Origin: an uncultured Oscillospiraceae bacterium
Lineage (GTDB): Bacteria > Bacillota > Clostridia > Oscillospirales > Ruminococcaceae
Length of the DNA stretch: 64,000 nt
Direction: 5' to 3'
Assembly: GCA_934462925.1 (NCBI GenBank)
Contig: CAKSIT010000007.1
Coordinates: 1-64,000 of the forward strand
In this document: piece after piece, positions 1 through 8,657 of the stretch
Numbering within the stretch: position 1 is the first letter of the stretch
How the letters are laid out: each line of letters begins with the position of its first letter
Made by a program: the position numbers and the translations under genes
The notes under the pieces: model-generated
The model's input: only the letters and a program-made list of their open reading frames with translations
Told to the model about the DNA's origin: nothing
Databases searched by the model: none

Positions 1-1548
1 CAGATTGCAGACACCGACTTCAACGGTACTGTAATGCTCAACGGCGGCCAGATGGCTGACGGCACTAAGGCTGTTAATAATCAGTTTGACTATGTTAACG
101 GCACTAAGGCTGCTTCTAAGCTGAGTGCAAGCGATGTTTCCGTTCTTGACGAGCAGGATTGGAACAACGATGCCGGTACTGCCCTCGCAGCTAACAAGAG
201 CGGTTCTGCAACAAAGGCTAACAATGCGTGGGCTTCTCTGAACGGCTCTTGGTCCAGAACTCCCGGCAAGGCAAACGAAACTGGTCCTGATTCTGTTGAT
301 GTAACCTTTAAGTATGACGCTTCCAACGGTACTTGGAGCGTTGTAAGCGCTTCTGATGGCGCAGACAAGTCCAAGATTTTCACAAAGTCTACAGCAAACG
401 GTGGCTTTGAGGTTTCCATCGGCGGTGCAAGCGGTACTGCAGCAACTGCTTATGCTGCTGGTGATAAGGTTGCTAATGTAGTTTTGGATTCCACTAAGCT
501 GGCTAACGGCGACACCATCACTCTTACATTCAACAACCCTGCAACCGGTATCAAGGCTCCGACTAACGCTGGTGCAACAATTGCTGATTCCACCAACTTT
601 ACTGAGGGTACTGATACAAATGCGTTAAAGCTGGCTGCAGCTGATGTCACAGTAACAAACAACATTGCTGACGACTCTGCTATGACTGCAGATATTCAGG
701 AACTCATTAACCAGATTAACGGCGGCACTCTAGAAGTTAAGTATAACAACGCTGTTACCAAAGCCGGCGATATGAGCATTACCCTGGCAAATGGTACAAC
801 CCTGAATTCTTCTACTGCCAGCAATTCCGTAACCATTGGCGACAGCACATTTACATTTGCTTTCACAGCTGCGGATAATAAGCTGGAAATCAAGAGCGGT
901 GCTAACGCTCTCTTTACCATTGAGGCAGCAAAGCAGGGTACAGCGGCAACAGCTCCTGACACACTTTCCACCGGTAGCATAACATACAATATTTCCATTG
1001 AGGCTGGTAAGTATGATGAAGGCGCTAAGCCCACTGTTGATGTAGCTAAGACCGGCAACGTATCCAAGGCTAACTCCAACGGTACTGCAACCGCTCCTCT
1101 TACCTACACCGACCATCTGGTTCTCCAGACCGGCGCTCGTACAAAGGATTCCGTTGACTTCACGTTTGAGTACACGACTGACGGTATGGGCGAGCTTAAG
1201 TCCAACCTGAACGTTTCTTCGAGAGCAGACGGCCTTAACACCGCTAACCTCTCTCTTGCAACTCAGACTGACGCTAATGCGGCTATCGATAAGATTGACA
1301 ACGCAATCAACAAGGTTTCGATGGTTCGCGCTACATTCGGTGCTACGCAGAACAGACTGGAACACAAGATTGACAACCTGACTACGACTTCCACCAACCT
1401 GACCGAGGCTGAGTCCTCTATCCGTGATACTGATATGGCTTCTGAGATGATGACTTACACCAAGTTCAACATTCTTCAGCAGGCAGCTCAGTCCATGCTC
1501 GCTCAGGCAAATCAGCAGCCGCAGTCCATTCTCCAGCTGCTCGGCTAA
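1..1548 (+). CDS. fliC/hag: Flagellin, 5'-truncated
   Basis: This is the structural subunit of the flagellar filament. The gene enters the window already open: codons from base 1 read QIADTDFNGTVMLNGG, which is the end of the conserved N-terminal D1 helix region. A long, Thr/Ala/Asn-rich central part (about residues 20-380 of the visible piece) is the variable surface-exposed D2/D3 region. The last 120 residues form the conserved C-terminal D1/D0 helices, with motifs such as SSIRDTDMASEMM and a hydrophobic glutamine-rich tail ending QSILQLLG. The start, the N-terminal D0 helix and the promoter lie outside the window. A strong terminator follows at 1651. The large insert makes this a medium-to-large flagellin. 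Its secretion chaperone and translation regulators would be expected in the flagellar cluster at the other end of the window (fliW, csrA). Confidence 0.95.
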   Translation, partial: QIADTDFNGTVMLNGGQMADGTKAVNNQFDYVNGTKAASKLSASDVSVLDEQDWNNDAGTALAANKSGSATKANNAWASLNGSWSRTPGKANETGPDSVDVTFKYDASNGTWSVVSASDGADKSKIFTKSTANGGFEVSIGGASGTAATAYAAGDKVANVVLDSTKLANGDTITLTFNNPATGIKAPTNAGATIADSTNFTEGTDTNALKLAAADVTVTNNIADDSAMTADIQELINQINGGTLEVKYNNAVTKAGDMSITLANGTTLNSSTASNSVTIGDSTFTFAFTAADNKLEIKSGANALFTIEAAKQGTAATAPDTLSTGSITYNISIEAGKYDEGAKPTVDVAKTGNVSKANSNGTATAPLTYTDHLVLQTGARTKDSVDFTFEYTTDGMGELKSNLNVSSRADGLNTANLSLATQTDANAAIDKIDNAINKVSMVRATFGATQNRLEHKIDNLTTTSTNLTEAESSIRDTDMASEMMTYTKFNILQQAAQSMLAQANQQPQSILQLLG

Positions 1549-1650
1549 TTCCTTTCGGAATAAGTCAAACAGAGTCTGCCGCACGTTTTCGCGAGATGTG
1601 CGCGCTGACATGGAGTGCCGCTTAGCGGCATGATGGAACGCAAATAACCG

Positions 1651-1678
1651 CGCCCCCCTTGGAATACCGAGGGGGGCG
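1651..1678 (+). terminator. Rho-independent terminator of flagellin
   Basis: A 12-bp GC-rich stem (1651-1662 with 1667-1678, one G-U pair) closes an AATA loop and is followed by TTTCTGCATATTTTC. It separates flagellin from gpr. Confidence 0.85.
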
Positions 1679-1682
1679 TTTC

Positions 1683-1712
1683 TGCATATTTTCGCGCGCC
1701 GTGGGAATAATA
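1683..1712 (+). promoter_or_regulatory. Putative sigma-G (forespore) promoter of gpr
   Basis: TGCATA at 1683-1688 and AATAATA at 1706-1712 are 17 bp apart. They resemble the Bacillus sigma-G consensus (TGMATA, N17-18, CATAMTA), with one -10 mismatch. The predicted start is near 1719, just upstream of the GGGAGGA ribosome site of gpr. In Bacillus, gpr is read by sigma-F and sigma-G, so the fit is biologically expected. The assignment is inferred from the motif alone. Confidence 0.5.
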
Positions 1713-1735
1713 CCCGAAAAAGAGCGGGAGGATTT

Positions 1736-2461
1736 ATGTACAGAACCGACCTTATAACCGAAGCGGCGCGACAGTTTTCCGTAGAGAACGCCGCGCGCAC
1801 GCGCACTCTCGGGGACGTTGCGGTAACGGACGTGCGCCTGTCGAAGCGCACCGCCGCGCTTATGGGCAAGCCGCAGGGGCGCTACATCACGCTCGAGTGC
1901 GCGCCCGACGCGCGGGGGCTTACCGCAGTCCTGCGGGCGGCGCTTGCGCAGCTTGTCCCGCCGAGCGGGCGGCTGTTTGCGGCGGGGCTTGGCAACCCCG
2001 ACGTGGTGTGCGACTCGCTCGGGGCGCTTGCCGTGCGGAATATCATGCCGCAGAACGGCAGGCGGTATTCCATTGCGGCGGTGGAAACGGACGTTGCCGC
2101 GCGCACGGGCGTTGAAACGGCGGCGCTCGTCCGCGCGGCGGCGCGGGAGATTCGCGCGGACTGCGTTATAGCGATAGACGCGCTTTCGTGCGGCGAGCCG
2201 CGCCGTATTGCGCGCTCGGTACAGCTTACAAACGCGGGTATAGCGCCCGCTTCGGGCGTGGGCGGGCGGCGGCAGGAGCTTTCAGAGCGCACCGTGGGCG
2301 TGCCTGTGGTGGCGCTTGGCGTGCCTATGGCTGCGGAGCTTTCGGGCGTAACGAGGGCGCGGGGCGACGACGGCTTTATGGTAACGGCGGGCGACATAGA
2401 CTGCAAGGCGGCGCTATGGGCGGAGGCTATCGCGGGGGCGGTTATGGGTCTTTTGGGGTGA
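1736..2461 (+). CDS. gpr: GPR germination endopeptidase (spore protease)
   Basis: GPR degrades small acid-soluble DNA-binding proteins (SASPs) when spores germinate; it is made in the forespore as an inactive zymogen. The family signature is clear: RTDLITEAA at the N-terminus, GKPQGRYITLE near residue 45, AAGLGNPDVVCDSLG near 80, VIAIDAL near 147, and GIAPASGVGGRRQELS followed by VPVVALGVP near residues 175-205. At 241 residues it is shorter than the roughly 370-residue Bacillus enzyme, with a compact middle and C-terminus, as in many clostridia. The ATG at 1736 has a GGGAGGA site. It stands alone behind the flagellin terminator. Its presence implies that the organism, or a recent ancestor, sporulates. 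Codon use is very GC-rich compared with the ribosomal genes that follow. Confidence 0.9.
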   Translation: MYRTDLITEAARQFSVENAARTRTLGDVAVTDVRLSKRTAALMGKPQGRYITLECAPDARGLTAVLRAALAQLVPPSGRLFAAGLGNPDVVCDSLGALAVRNIMPQNGRRYSIAAVETDVAARTGVETAALVRAAAREIRADCVIAIDALSCGEPRRIARSVQLTNAGIAPASGVGGRRQELSERTVGVPVVALGVPMAAELSGVTRARGDDGFMVTAGDIDCKAALWAEAIAGAVMGLLG

Positions 2462-2605
2462 CTTCCCTGCCCTGCTTTATATTATATAGTATACATGGCA
2501 TTAAGAAAATGTGAAAATGCGGCATTTTGTGCAAAATAACTAAAAACAGCGCTTTTGGGCGCGAAAAATTCTCTAACCATATTTGCGAATGTTTTCGCTC
2601 ATCTA

Positions 2606-2634
2606 TTGAAAAAAAACGTTCAATATGCTAAAAT
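2606..2634 (+). promoter_or_regulatory. Promoter of the S10-spc-alpha superoperon
   Basis: The -35 is TTGAAA (2606-2611) and the -10 is TAAAAT (2629-2634), with a 17-bp spacer and an extended -10 TG at 2626-2627. It is the only strong promoter seen ahead of rpsJ. The predicted start is near 2641. Confidence 0.8.
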
Positions 2635-2640
2635 AGATGT

Positions 2641-2910
2641 TGGCGGCTGTACAAGGTGCGCCGCTGTATAAGCTGAGGCAAGGCGATGATGTCGGAGGTT
2701 GCGCGGTTTCCGCGGGAATTTCGACGGAGTATGTCCGATTTCAAATCGGGCGGAGAAGATTCAACAGAAAACGTGAGTTTCTCCGCGTTTGCGGGCGTTA
2801 AAGTGTCTGAGAGGCTCAGATAACTAACGGCCTGTGGGCGATAAAAAAGAAACACACGGTACAGTGGATTTTTCAAATAGGCTTTCGCCGTACACAAATC
2901 AGAGAAAGGG
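2641..2910 (+). promoter_or_regulatory. Structured 5' leader of the ribosomal superoperon
   Basis: About 280 nt separate the promoter from rpsJ. The region has no credible ORF but contains successive hairpins: GCGGC/GCCGC near 2643-2665, CGCGG/CCGCG near 2702-2716, CCGATTT/AAATCGG near 2731-2746, and TCTGAG/CTCAGA near 2804-2820. Ribosomal operons commonly use such leaders for autogenous control by one of their products (for example L4 in Enterobacteria), and leader motifs ahead of S10 operons have been described in Clostridia. I cannot tell whether this is that family. Confidence 0.55.
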
Positions 2911-2922
2911 TTGAAAAATCAA

Positions 2923-3234
2923 ATGGCATCTAACGAGAAAGTAAGAATCAAGGTCAAGGGTTACGAACACAGCGTTGTAGACGCTGCCGCAGCAAAAATC
3001 GTTGACGCTGCAAAGCGCAGCGGCGCGAGAGTAGCAGGTCCTATCCCGCTGCCCACCGACAAGGAAATCGTAACCATACTGAGAGCGGTTCACAAGTATA
3101 AGGATTCCCGCGAGCAGTTCGAGCTGAGAACTCACAAGCGCCTTATCGACGTTATCCGTCCCTCTCAGAAGACGGTTGAAGCTCTGCAGAATCTTGAGCT
3201 TCCCGCAGGCGTAGAAATTTCAATGGATATCTAA
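2923..3234 (+). CDS. rpsJ: 30S ribosomal protein S10
   Basis: S10 is a component of the 30S head and, as NusE, of antitermination complexes with NusB. The protein has 103 residues and matches the family across its length ([15 protein letters not shown], the [11 protein letters not shown] loop, and [12 protein letters not shown] near the end). The ATG at 2923 follows an AGAAAGGG site by about 12 nt; the in-frame TTG at 2911 abuts that site and is rejected. It is the first gene of the superoperon. An unusually long 118-nt structured spacer follows before rplC. Confidence 0.95.
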   Translation: MASNEKVRIKVKGYEHSVVDAAAAKIVDAAKRSGARVAGPIPLPTDKEIVTILRAVHKYKDSREQFELRTHKRLIDVIRPSQKTVEALQNLELPAGVEISMDI

Positions 3235-3256
3235 AATATAGATTCCTTGGAGTTAT

Positions 3257-3324
3257 GTTGGGCGCAAGTCCAACCACTAACCACGCGCTCATAAGGGCGC
3301 ATGGTCATGTCGGAGAAATCCGAC
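3257..3324 (+). promoter_or_regulatory. Three-hairpin RNA in the rpsJ-rplC spacer
   Basis: Three consecutive hairpins are visible. GTTGGGC-GCAA-GTCCAAC spans 3257-3274. GCGCTC-ATAA-GGGCGC spans 3285-3300, flanked by CCA/TGG. GTCGGA-GAAA-TCCGAC spans 3309-3324. The first and third have GNRA tetraloops, and both are followed by a near-identical tail (CACTAACCA and CAATAACCA). The rplC ribosome site begins about 15 nt downstream. A regulatory or RNA-processing role is inference. Confidence 0.5.
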
Positions 3325-3352
3325 CAATAACCAATTTAAGGAGGAAGCCGAA

Positions 3353-3985
3353 ATGACAAAGGGTATTATCGGCAGGAAAATCGGCATGACGCAGATTTTC
3401 GACGAGGCAGGCAAGGTCGTTCCCGTTACCGTAATCGAAGCGGGTCCCTGCGTTGTGGTTCAGAAGAAGACCACAGAGAACGACGGTTACGAGGCTGTAC
3501 AGATGGGCTTTGGAGATGTATCCCCCAAGCACGTCAACAAGCCCGAGCAGGGTCATTTTAAGAAGAATGACGTTGCTTTCAAGAAGACCCTCAAGGAGTT
3601 CCGTCTTGACGATATGTCCGCTGTGAACGTGGGCGACGTCGTAAAGGCTGACGTTTTCGCCGAGGGCGACGTTATCGACGTTGCAGGCGTAAGCAAGGGC
3701 AAGGGCTTTACAGGCGCAATCAAGCGTCACAACCAGCACAGACTTAAGGAAACCCACGGTTCAGGTCCTGTTGCAAGACAGGCAGGCTCTATGGGCGCTT
3801 GCTCCAGCCCCTCGAGAATCTTCAAGGGCAAGGGCATGGCCGGACACATGGGCGCAGAAAACGTTACGGTTCAGAATCTTGTAGTGGTTAAGGTTGACGT
3901 TGAAAACAACCTTATCGCTGTTAAGGGTGCTGTTCCCGGACCTAAGGGCGGCGTAGTTACCATCTGCGACGCAGTTAAAGCGTAA
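3353..3985 (+). CDS. rplC: 50S ribosomal protein L3
   Basis: L3 is an early-assembly 23S rRNA binder whose long central loop approaches the peptidyl-transferase centre. The 210-residue protein has the family N-terminus ([13 protein letters not shown]), the loop region around residues 125-160 ([14 protein letters not shown], with [20 protein letters not shown]), and a C-terminal AVPGPKGG. An AAGGAGG site precedes the ATG. Eighteen nucleotides separate it from rplD, so the two are co-translated. Confidence 0.96.
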   Translation: MTKGIIGRKIGMTQIFDEAGKVVPVTVIEAGPCVVVQKKTTENDGYEAVQMGFGDVSPKHVNKPEQGHFKKNDVAFKKTLKEFRLDDMSAVNVGDVVKADVFAEGDVIDVAGVSKGKGFTGAIKRHNQHRLKETHGSGPVARQAGSMGACSSPSRIFKGKGMAGHMGAENVTVQNLVVVKVDVENNLIAVKGAVPGPKGGVVTICDAVKA

Positions 3986-4003
3986 GAGGGGAGGACAACC
4001 ATC

Positions 4004-4627
4004 ATGTCAAAGATAAACGTAGTAGATATGGCGGGCAACGTTGTTTCCGAGCTTGAACTGAACGACGCAGTTTTCGGCATTGAGCCGAACGAGACCGCTA
4101 TGCACTCCGCTGTTGTGAACTATCTGGCAAATCAGCGCCAGGGCACACAGTCCACGCTTACCAGAACAGAAGTAAGCGGCGGCGGCAAGAAGCCGTGGAG
4201 ACAGAAGGGCACAGGTCACGCAAGACAGGGTTCGACCAGAGCGCCGCAGTGGCGTCACGGCGGTATCGCACTCGGCCCGAAGCCCCGTTCCTACAGATTC
4301 ACTCTCAACAAGCAGGTAAAGAGACTTGCTATGCTGTCCGCTCTTTCGAGCAAGGTTGCAGCAAATGAGATGATTGTTGTAGACGCAATCAAGACCGACG
4401 AATTCAAGACCAAGACAATGGCAGCTATGCTCAAGGCAATCGGTGCGGAGAAGAAGACCCTCATCGTTCTTGACGGCGTAGACGCTAAGGTAATCAAGTC
4501 CGCAGCTAACCTCGAGGGCGTTAAGACCACCCAGTCCAACTCCCTGTGTGTATACGACATACTCAACTGCAACAAGTTTGTTGTAGTAAAGGGCGCTGTA
4601 GAGAAGCTTGAGGAGGTGTACGCATAA
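4004..4627 (+). CDS. rplD: 50S ribosomal protein L4
   Basis: L4 binds 23S rRNA and extends a loop into the exit tunnel, where it contacts L22; in some bacteria it also represses its own operon. The 207-residue protein has the basic tunnel loop (GGGKKPWRQKGTGHARQGS, residues 62-80) and the family core after it. Its stop overlaps the rplW start in TAATG, which indicates translational coupling. It is a plausible regulator of the leader at 2641-2910, but nothing in the sequence proves this. Confidence 0.96.
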   Translation: MSKINVVDMAGNVVSELELNDAVFGIEPNETAMHSAVVNYLANQRQGTQSTLTRTEVSGGGKKPWRQKGTGHARQGSTRAPQWRHGGIALGPKPRSYRFTLNKQVKRLAMLSALSSKVAANEMIVVDAIKTDEFKTKTMAAMLKAIGAEKKTLIVLDGVDAKVIKSAANLEGVKTTQSNSLCVYDILNCNKFVVVKGAVEKLEEVYA

Positions 4628-4926
4628 TGACAAAGGCAGCTCAGGATATCATCATCAAGCCCATTATCACAGAGCATAGCATGGAGTGCCTCGCAGCGGG
4701 CAAGTACACCTTTAAGGTTGCTAAGTCTGCAAACAAGGTTGAAATCGCTAAGGCAGTAGAGAGCCTCTTTAAGGGAACTAAGGTCGCTAAGGTAAACACC
4801 GTTAGCGTTCGCGGCAGAAAAAAGAGAATGGGCAGAAGCGAGGGCTACACTTCCGACTGGAAGAAGGCTATCGTTACCCTTGCAAAGGACTCCAAGACCA
4901 TCGAGTTCTTTGACGGAATGATTTAA
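4627..4926 (+). CDS. rplW: 50S ribosomal protein L23
   Basis: L23 lies at the polypeptide exit site and is the main docking point for trigger factor and SRP. The 99-residue protein shows IIKPIITEHSM at the start, KYTFKVAKSANKVEIAKAVE in the middle, and the basic loop VRGRKKRMGRSEGYTSDWKKA. Its ATG overlaps the rplD stop, with AGGAGG inside the end of rplD serving as its ribosome site. Confidence 0.96.
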   Translation: MTKAAQDIIIKPIITEHSMECLAAGKYTFKVAKSANKVEIAKAVESLFKGTKVAKVNTVSVRGRKKRMGRSEGYTSDWKKAIVTLAKDSKTIEFFDGMI

Positions 4927-4943
4927 GTAAGGAGTGAAACGAA

Positions 4944-5777
4944 ATGGCTATAAAAGCTTATAAGCCTGTCAACAATGGCCGTCGTGGCATGACAGTTACT
5001 GATTACAGCTGCTTATCCAAGGTCGCTCCTGAAAAGAGCCTTCTTGAGCCTGTTAAGAAGACCGCAGGCAGAAACAGCTACGGCCGCATCACCGTTAGAC
5101 ACATCGGCGGCGGCAACAGAAAGAAGTACCGCGTTATCGACTTCAAGAGAAACAAGCAGGGCATGAGCGCTACGGTGCTTTCTCTTGAGTACGACCCCAA
5201 CCGTTCCGCGTTCATCGCGCTCGTTCAGTACGAGGACGGCGAAAAGAGATACATCATCGCTCCCGACGGACTTAAGGTTGGCGATAAGGTAAGCGCAGGC
5301 AAGGACGCAGACATCAAGCCCGGCAACGCGCTTCAGCTCAAGGATATCCCCGTTGGTACGGTTATCCACAACATTGAGCTTCACCCCGGCAAGGGCGCAC
5401 AGCTCGTTCGCTCCGCAGGCAACATGGCACAGCTCATGGCTAAGGAGAACGGCTACGCGCTTATCCGCCTCCCCAGCGGCGAGCTGAGAAACGTTTCCGC
5501 TGACTGCATGGCGTCTATCGGCGTTGTTTCCAACCTCGACCACGAGAACGTAAACCGCGGTAAGGCAGGTAAGACCCGTCACCTCGGTATCAGACCCACG
5601 GTTCGCGGCTCTGTAATGAACCCGAACGACCACCCGCACGGCGGTGGTGAGGGTAAGTCCCCCGTTGGCCGTCCCGGCCCTGTAACTCCGTGGGGCAAGC
5701 CCGCTCTCGGCTACAAGACGCGCTCTACTAAGAAAGCGTCCAACAAGTTCATCATCAAGAGAAGAAACGGCAAGTAA
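4944..5777 (+). CDS. rplB: 50S ribosomal protein L2
   Basis: L2 is a large 23S rRNA binder needed for subunit joining and for the peptidyl-transferase centre. The 277-residue protein carries the OB-fold and SH3-like domains, with NNHGRITVRH-type sequence (here [20 protein letters not shown]) near residue 43 and the C-terminal [20 protein letters not shown] motif, whose conserved histidine approaches the peptidyl-transferase centre. Length is normal. An AAGGAG site precedes the ATG. It is followed by an expanded 150-nt spacer with several hairpins. Confidence 0.97.
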   Translation: MAIKAYKPVNNGRRGMTVTDYSCLSKVAPEKSLLEPVKKTAGRNSYGRITVRHIGGGNRKKYRVIDFKRNKQGMSATVLSLEYDPNRSAFIALVQYEDGEKRYIIAPDGLKVGDKVSAGKDADIKPGNALQLKDIPVGTVIHNIELHPGKGAQLVRSAGNMAQLMAKENGYALIRLPSGELRNVSADCMASIGVVSNLDHENVNRGKAGKTRHLGIRPTVRGSVMNPNDHPHGGGEGKSPVGRPGPVTPWGKPALGYKTRSTKKASNKFIIKRRNGK

Positions 5778-5927
5778 GCCGAGAAACCTTGATACAATAA
5801 GAAAAATCAACCTAAAGTTGCTGTTAATAAGAACAGCGTTGCACATCATGATTAAAGTTGTGCGTAAAACGCAAACGCGGCTGCCGCTGCTCGTTAACTT
5901 GCAGCTAAACTGAAAGGAATTACCGAC
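5778..5927 (+). promoter_or_regulatory. Hairpin-rich spacer between rplB and rpsS
   Basis: These 150 nt hold no ORF but several potential hairpins: GCTGTT/AACAGC (5820-5837), GCACA/TGTGC (5841-5863, overlapping the next), TGCGT/ACGCA (5861-5873) and GCGG/CCGC (5877-5887). No terminator T-run or clear promoter is visible. The function is unknown; the region may be a processing site or an internal regulatory leader. Confidence 0.35.
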
Positions 5928-6206
5928 ATGGGAAGAAGCGTTAAAAAAGGACCTTTCGTCCAGGAAGCTCTCATGAAGAGAGTGCTTGCGATGAACGAAG
6001 CAGGCGAGAAGAAAGTGCTCAAGACTTGGAGCCGTTCTTCTACAATATTCCCTGACTTCGTAGGTCACACCTTTGCCGTTCACGACGGCAGAAAGCACGT
6101 TCCTGTATATGTTACAGAGGACATGGTAGGTCACAAGCTGGGCGAATTTGCTCCCACGAGGACCTTCAAGGGTCATGCAGGAAGCAAGACCACAGGCAAG
6201 AAGTAA
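5928..6206 (+). CDS. rpsS: 30S ribosomal protein S19
   Basis: S19 forms part of the 30S head with S13 and contacts the A site. The 92-residue protein matches family length and shows [11 protein letters not shown] at the start, [17 protein letters not shown] in the core, and [14 protein letters not shown] at the end. An AAAGGAA site precedes the ATG. Twelve nucleotides separate it from rplV, so downstream genes are tightly packed again after the long upstream spacer. Confidence 0.96.
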   Translation: MGRSVKKGPFVQEALMKRVLAMNEAGEKKVLKTWSRSSTIFPDFVGHTFAVHDGRKHVPVYVTEDMVGHKLGEFAPTRTFKGHAGSKTTGKK

Positions 6207-6218
6207 GGAGGAGAAATA

Positions 6219-6554
6219 ATGGAAGCTAGAGCTGAACTCAGACAGGTTCGTATTTCTCCGAGAAAGGTCGGCATTGTTCTCGACCTCATCAGAAACAAGC
6301 CTGTTGATATCGCAATGGCGATACTCAAGAACACACCTAAGTCCGCTTGCGAGCCTCTCGCAAAGCTGCTTAAGTCCGCAGTTGCCAATGCGGAGAACAA
6401 CCACAGCATGGATACGAGCCGTCTTTACGTTTCGGAGTGCTTCGTAGGCGCGGGCGTTACGCTCAAGCGCATCAGACCGAAGGACCACGGACGCGCTCAC
6501 AGGATTCTCAAGAGAACTTCCAACATCACGCTGGTTGTAAAAGAAGCTGAATAA
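6219..6554 (+). CDS. rplV: 50S ribosomal protein L22
   Basis: L22 contacts all six 23S rRNA domains and lines the exit tunnel with L4. The 111-residue protein shows the family helices ([20 protein letters not shown]) and the C-terminal beta-hairpin loop ([21 protein letters not shown] region, residues 80-100), whose basic tip enters the tunnel and is a site of macrolide resistance in other species. GGAGG precedes the start. Confidence 0.96.
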   Translation: MEARAELRQVRISPRKVGIVLDLIRNKPVDIAMAILKNTPKSACEPLAKLLKSAVANAENNHSMDTSRLYVSECFVGAGVTLKRIRPKDHGRAHRILKRTSNITLVVKEAE

Positions 6555-6569
6555 GAGAGGAGAACAACA

Positions 6570-7328
6570 ATGGGACAGAAGGTCAATCCCCACGGTCTTA
6601 GAGTAGGCGTTATCAAGGACTGGGACTCCCGCTGGTACGCGGGCAAGGCTACCTATGGTGACACGCTCGTTGAGGACTACAAGATTCGCGAGCTTCTCAA
6701 AAAGAAGCTTTACAAGGCTGGTGTTCCCTCTATCGAGATAGAGAGAACCGGCGATAAGGTAACCATCGGCATCGCTTGCGCAAAGCCCGGTATGGTAATC
6801 GGCGCAAAGGGCGCAGAGGTAGACAAGCTCAAGGCTGAGATGGAGAAGTTCACCGGCAAGAGAGTTGACATCAAGATTATCGAGGTTAAGAACCCCGACA
6901 TGAACGCTCAGCTCGTTGCAGAGAACATAGCTCAGCAGCTTGAGGGCCGCGTTTCATTCAGACGCGCTATGAAGGGCGTTATCGGCAGAACCATGAAGAG
7001 CGGCGCTAAGGGTATCAAGACAATGGTAGCAGGCCGTCTTGGCGGCGCGGAAATCGCCCGCAGCGAGAGCTACCACGAGGGTACTATCCCGCTTCAGACT
7101 CTGCGTGCCGACATTGACTACGGCGTAGCAAGAGCAAATACAACTTACGGCGTTATCGGCGTTAAGGTTTGGATTTACAAGGGCGAAGTGCTTAAGGGCG
7201 AAATCCCCGCACAGAGAACCGAAAGAACCGACCGCCGCCGCAACGACAGATACGGCGCAGGCAGAGGCCGCGATGACCGCCGCCCCCGCAGACCCAGAGA
7301 AGCCAGAAAAGAAGGAGGTAACGACTGA
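6570..7328 (+). CDS. rpsC: 30S ribosomal protein S3
   Basis: S3 forms the mRNA entry channel helicase with S4 and S5. The 252-residue protein starts [18 protein letters not shown] and contains a KH type 2 domain near residues 38-107 ([17 protein letters not shown]), then the C-terminal S3 domain. The last 30 residues are a low-complexity, highly basic Arg/Asp tail ([20 protein letters not shown]), a variable extension seen in many Firmicutes. Its stop overlaps the rplP start. Confidence 0.96.
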   Translation: MGQKVNPHGLRVGVIKDWDSRWYAGKATYGDTLVEDYKIRELLKKKLYKAGVPSIEIERTGDKVTIGIACAKPGMVIGAKGAEVDKLKAEMEKFTGKRVDIKIIEVKNPDMNAQLVAENIAQQLEGRVSFRRAMKGVIGRTMKSGAKGIKTMVAGRLGGAEIARSESYHEGTIPLQTLRADIDYGVARANTTYGVIGVKVWIYKGEVLKGEIPAQRTERTDRRRNDRYGAGRGRDDRRPRRPREARKEGGND

Positions 7329-7750
7329 TGCTGCTTCCTAAGAGAGTAAAGTACAGGAGAGTACAGAGAGGCCGCCGTTCAGGCGTAGCAACCAGAGGCA
7401 ATACGGTATCCAACGGCCAGTATGGCCTGCAGGCTCTTGAAGCTGCTTGGATAAAGTCCAACCAGATAGAGGCTGCCCGTATAGCAATGACCCGTTACAT
7501 CAAGCGTGGCGGTCAGGTATGGATAAAGATATTCCCCGACAAGCCCGTTACGACAAAGCCGCTTGGCACTCGTATGGGTTCAGGTAAGGGTTCTCCCGAA
7601 TATTGGGTAGCTGTTGTAAAGCCCGGACGCGTTATGTTTGAGATAGCAGGCGTATCCGAGGAGACCGCACGCGAGGCTATGCGTCTTGCAATGCACAAGC
7701 TCCCCATCAAGTGCAAGTTTGTAAAGAAGGAAGACGGAGGTGAGTCTTAA
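7328..7750 (+). CDS. rplP: 50S ribosomal protein L16
   Basis: L16 organizes the A-site region and elbow of tRNA on the 50S subunit. The 140-residue protein shows [17 protein letters not shown], the [21 protein letters not shown] loop and [18 protein letters not shown]. The ATG overlaps the rpsC stop, with GGAGG in the end of rpsC. Its own stop overlaps the rpmC start (TAATG), so rpsC-rplP-rpmC are translationally coupled. Confidence 0.96.
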   Translation: MLLPKRVKYRRVQRGRRSGVATRGNTVSNGQYGLQALEAAWIKSNQIEAARIAMTRYIKRGGQVWIKIFPDKPVTTKPLGTRMGSGKGSPEYWVAVVKPGRVMFEIAGVSEETAREAMRLAMHKLPIKCKFVKKEDGGES

Positions 7751-7950
7751 TGAAGGCTTCGGAAATTAAATATCTTTCGGAAACTGAGCTTGACACTAAG
7801 CTCGCCGAGTTGAAGCAGGAGCTTTTCAATATGCGCTTCCAGCTTGCAGTTAATCAGCTCGACAACCCCACCAGAATTAAGGCTGTCAAGAAAGACATCG
7901 CCCGTATCAAGACCATTCAGCGCCAGCGCCAGCTCGCGTCCAACGATTGA
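7750..7950 (+). CDS. rpmC: 50S ribosomal protein L29
   Basis: L29 is a small two-helix protein beside L23 at the tunnel exit. The 66-residue sequence has the family pattern ELDTKLAELKQELFNMRFQLA and ends in a basic helix (KKDIARIKTIQRQRQ). It is one overlap downstream of rplP and 22 nt before rpsQ. Confidence 0.95.
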   Translation: MKASEIKYLSETELDTKLAELKQELFNMRFQLAVNQLDNPTRIKAVKKDIARIKTIQRQRQLASND

Positions 7951-7972
7951 GGAAGGAGGATAAGAACTAAAC

Positions 7973-8227
7973 ATGGAAAGATCTCTGAGAAAAACAAGAA
8001 TCGGTAAGGTAGTCAGCAATAAGATGGACAAGACCATAGTTGTTGCTATCGAGGACAACGTTCGTCATCCTCTTTACAAGAAGATTGTAAAGCGCACCAT
8101 CAGGCTCAAGGCTCACGATGAGAACAACACCTGCGGCATTGGCGACAGAGTTGAAATCATGGAGACCCGTCCCCTCTCCAAGCAGAAGAGATGGCGTCTT
8201 GTGAACGTTATCGAGCGCGCTAAGTAA
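7973..8227 (+). CDS. rpsQ: 30S ribosomal protein S17
   Basis: S17 is an OB-fold protein that binds 16S rRNA early in assembly of the 30S body. The 84-residue sequence shows [21 protein letters not shown] near the start, followed by [21 protein letters not shown] near the end, both family hallmarks. AAGGAGG lies upstream, 12-13 nt before the ATG. Confidence 0.96.
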   Translation: MERSLRKTRIGKVVSNKMDKTIVVAIEDNVRHPLYKKIVKRTIRLKAHDENNTCGIGDRVEIMETRPLSKQKRWRLVNVIERAK

Positions 8228-8275
8228 TCTGGCGGCAATTATATTTTGTAAAATTACGAAAGGAGTAGCAAAGTC

Positions 8276-8644
8276 ATGATTCAGATGCAGACATTGCTTA
8301 AGGTTGCCGACAATACAGGCGCAAAGGAGCTTATGTGTATCAGAGTGCTGGGTGGTACTCGCAGAAGATACGCAAACATCGGTGACGTAATCATAGCTTC
8401 CGTTAAAAAGGCAACACCCGGCGGCGTTGTTAAGAAGGGCGACGTTGTAAAGTGCGTTGTTGTTCGTTCCGCTAAGGGCCTTCGCCGCGACGACGGAACA
8501 TATATCCGCTTCGACGAGAACGCAGCGGTTATCATCAAAGAGGACAAAAATCCGAAGGGAACTCGTATTTTTGGGCCGGTTGCCAGAGAGCTGCGTGACA
8601 AGGACTTCATGAAAATCCTGTCGCTCGCTCCTGAGGTACTGTAA
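8276..8644 (+). CDS. rplN: 50S ribosomal protein L14
   Basis: L14 lies at the subunit interface (bridges B5 and B8) and is the docking site of the silencing factor RsfS. The 122-residue protein has the exact family length and motifs [20 protein letters not shown], the [16 protein letters not shown] strand pair and the [13 protein letters not shown] end. AAAGGAG precedes the ATG. Confidence 0.97.
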   Translation: MIQMQTLLKVADNTGAKELMCIRVLGGTRRRYANIGDVIIASVKKATPGGVVKKGDVVKCVVVRSAKGLRRDDGTYIRFDENAAVIIKEDKNPKGTRIFGPVARELRDKDFMKILSLAPEVL

Positions 8645-8657
8645 GGAGGCCGACCGT

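Noticed and set aside
730..1869. A 379-codon minus-strand ORF across flagellin and the start of gpr
   Set aside because: It spans a terminator and two sense genes and has no recognizable domain.
2911..2922. TTG start for rpsJ four codons upstream
   Set aside because: It would directly abut the GGG of the ribosome site; the ATG at 2923 is better placed.
5013..6593. A 526-codon minus-strand ORF across rplB to rpsC
   Set aside because: It is antisense to well-supported ribosomal genes, has no ribosome site or family match, and its composition is that of a mirror of GC-biased codons.
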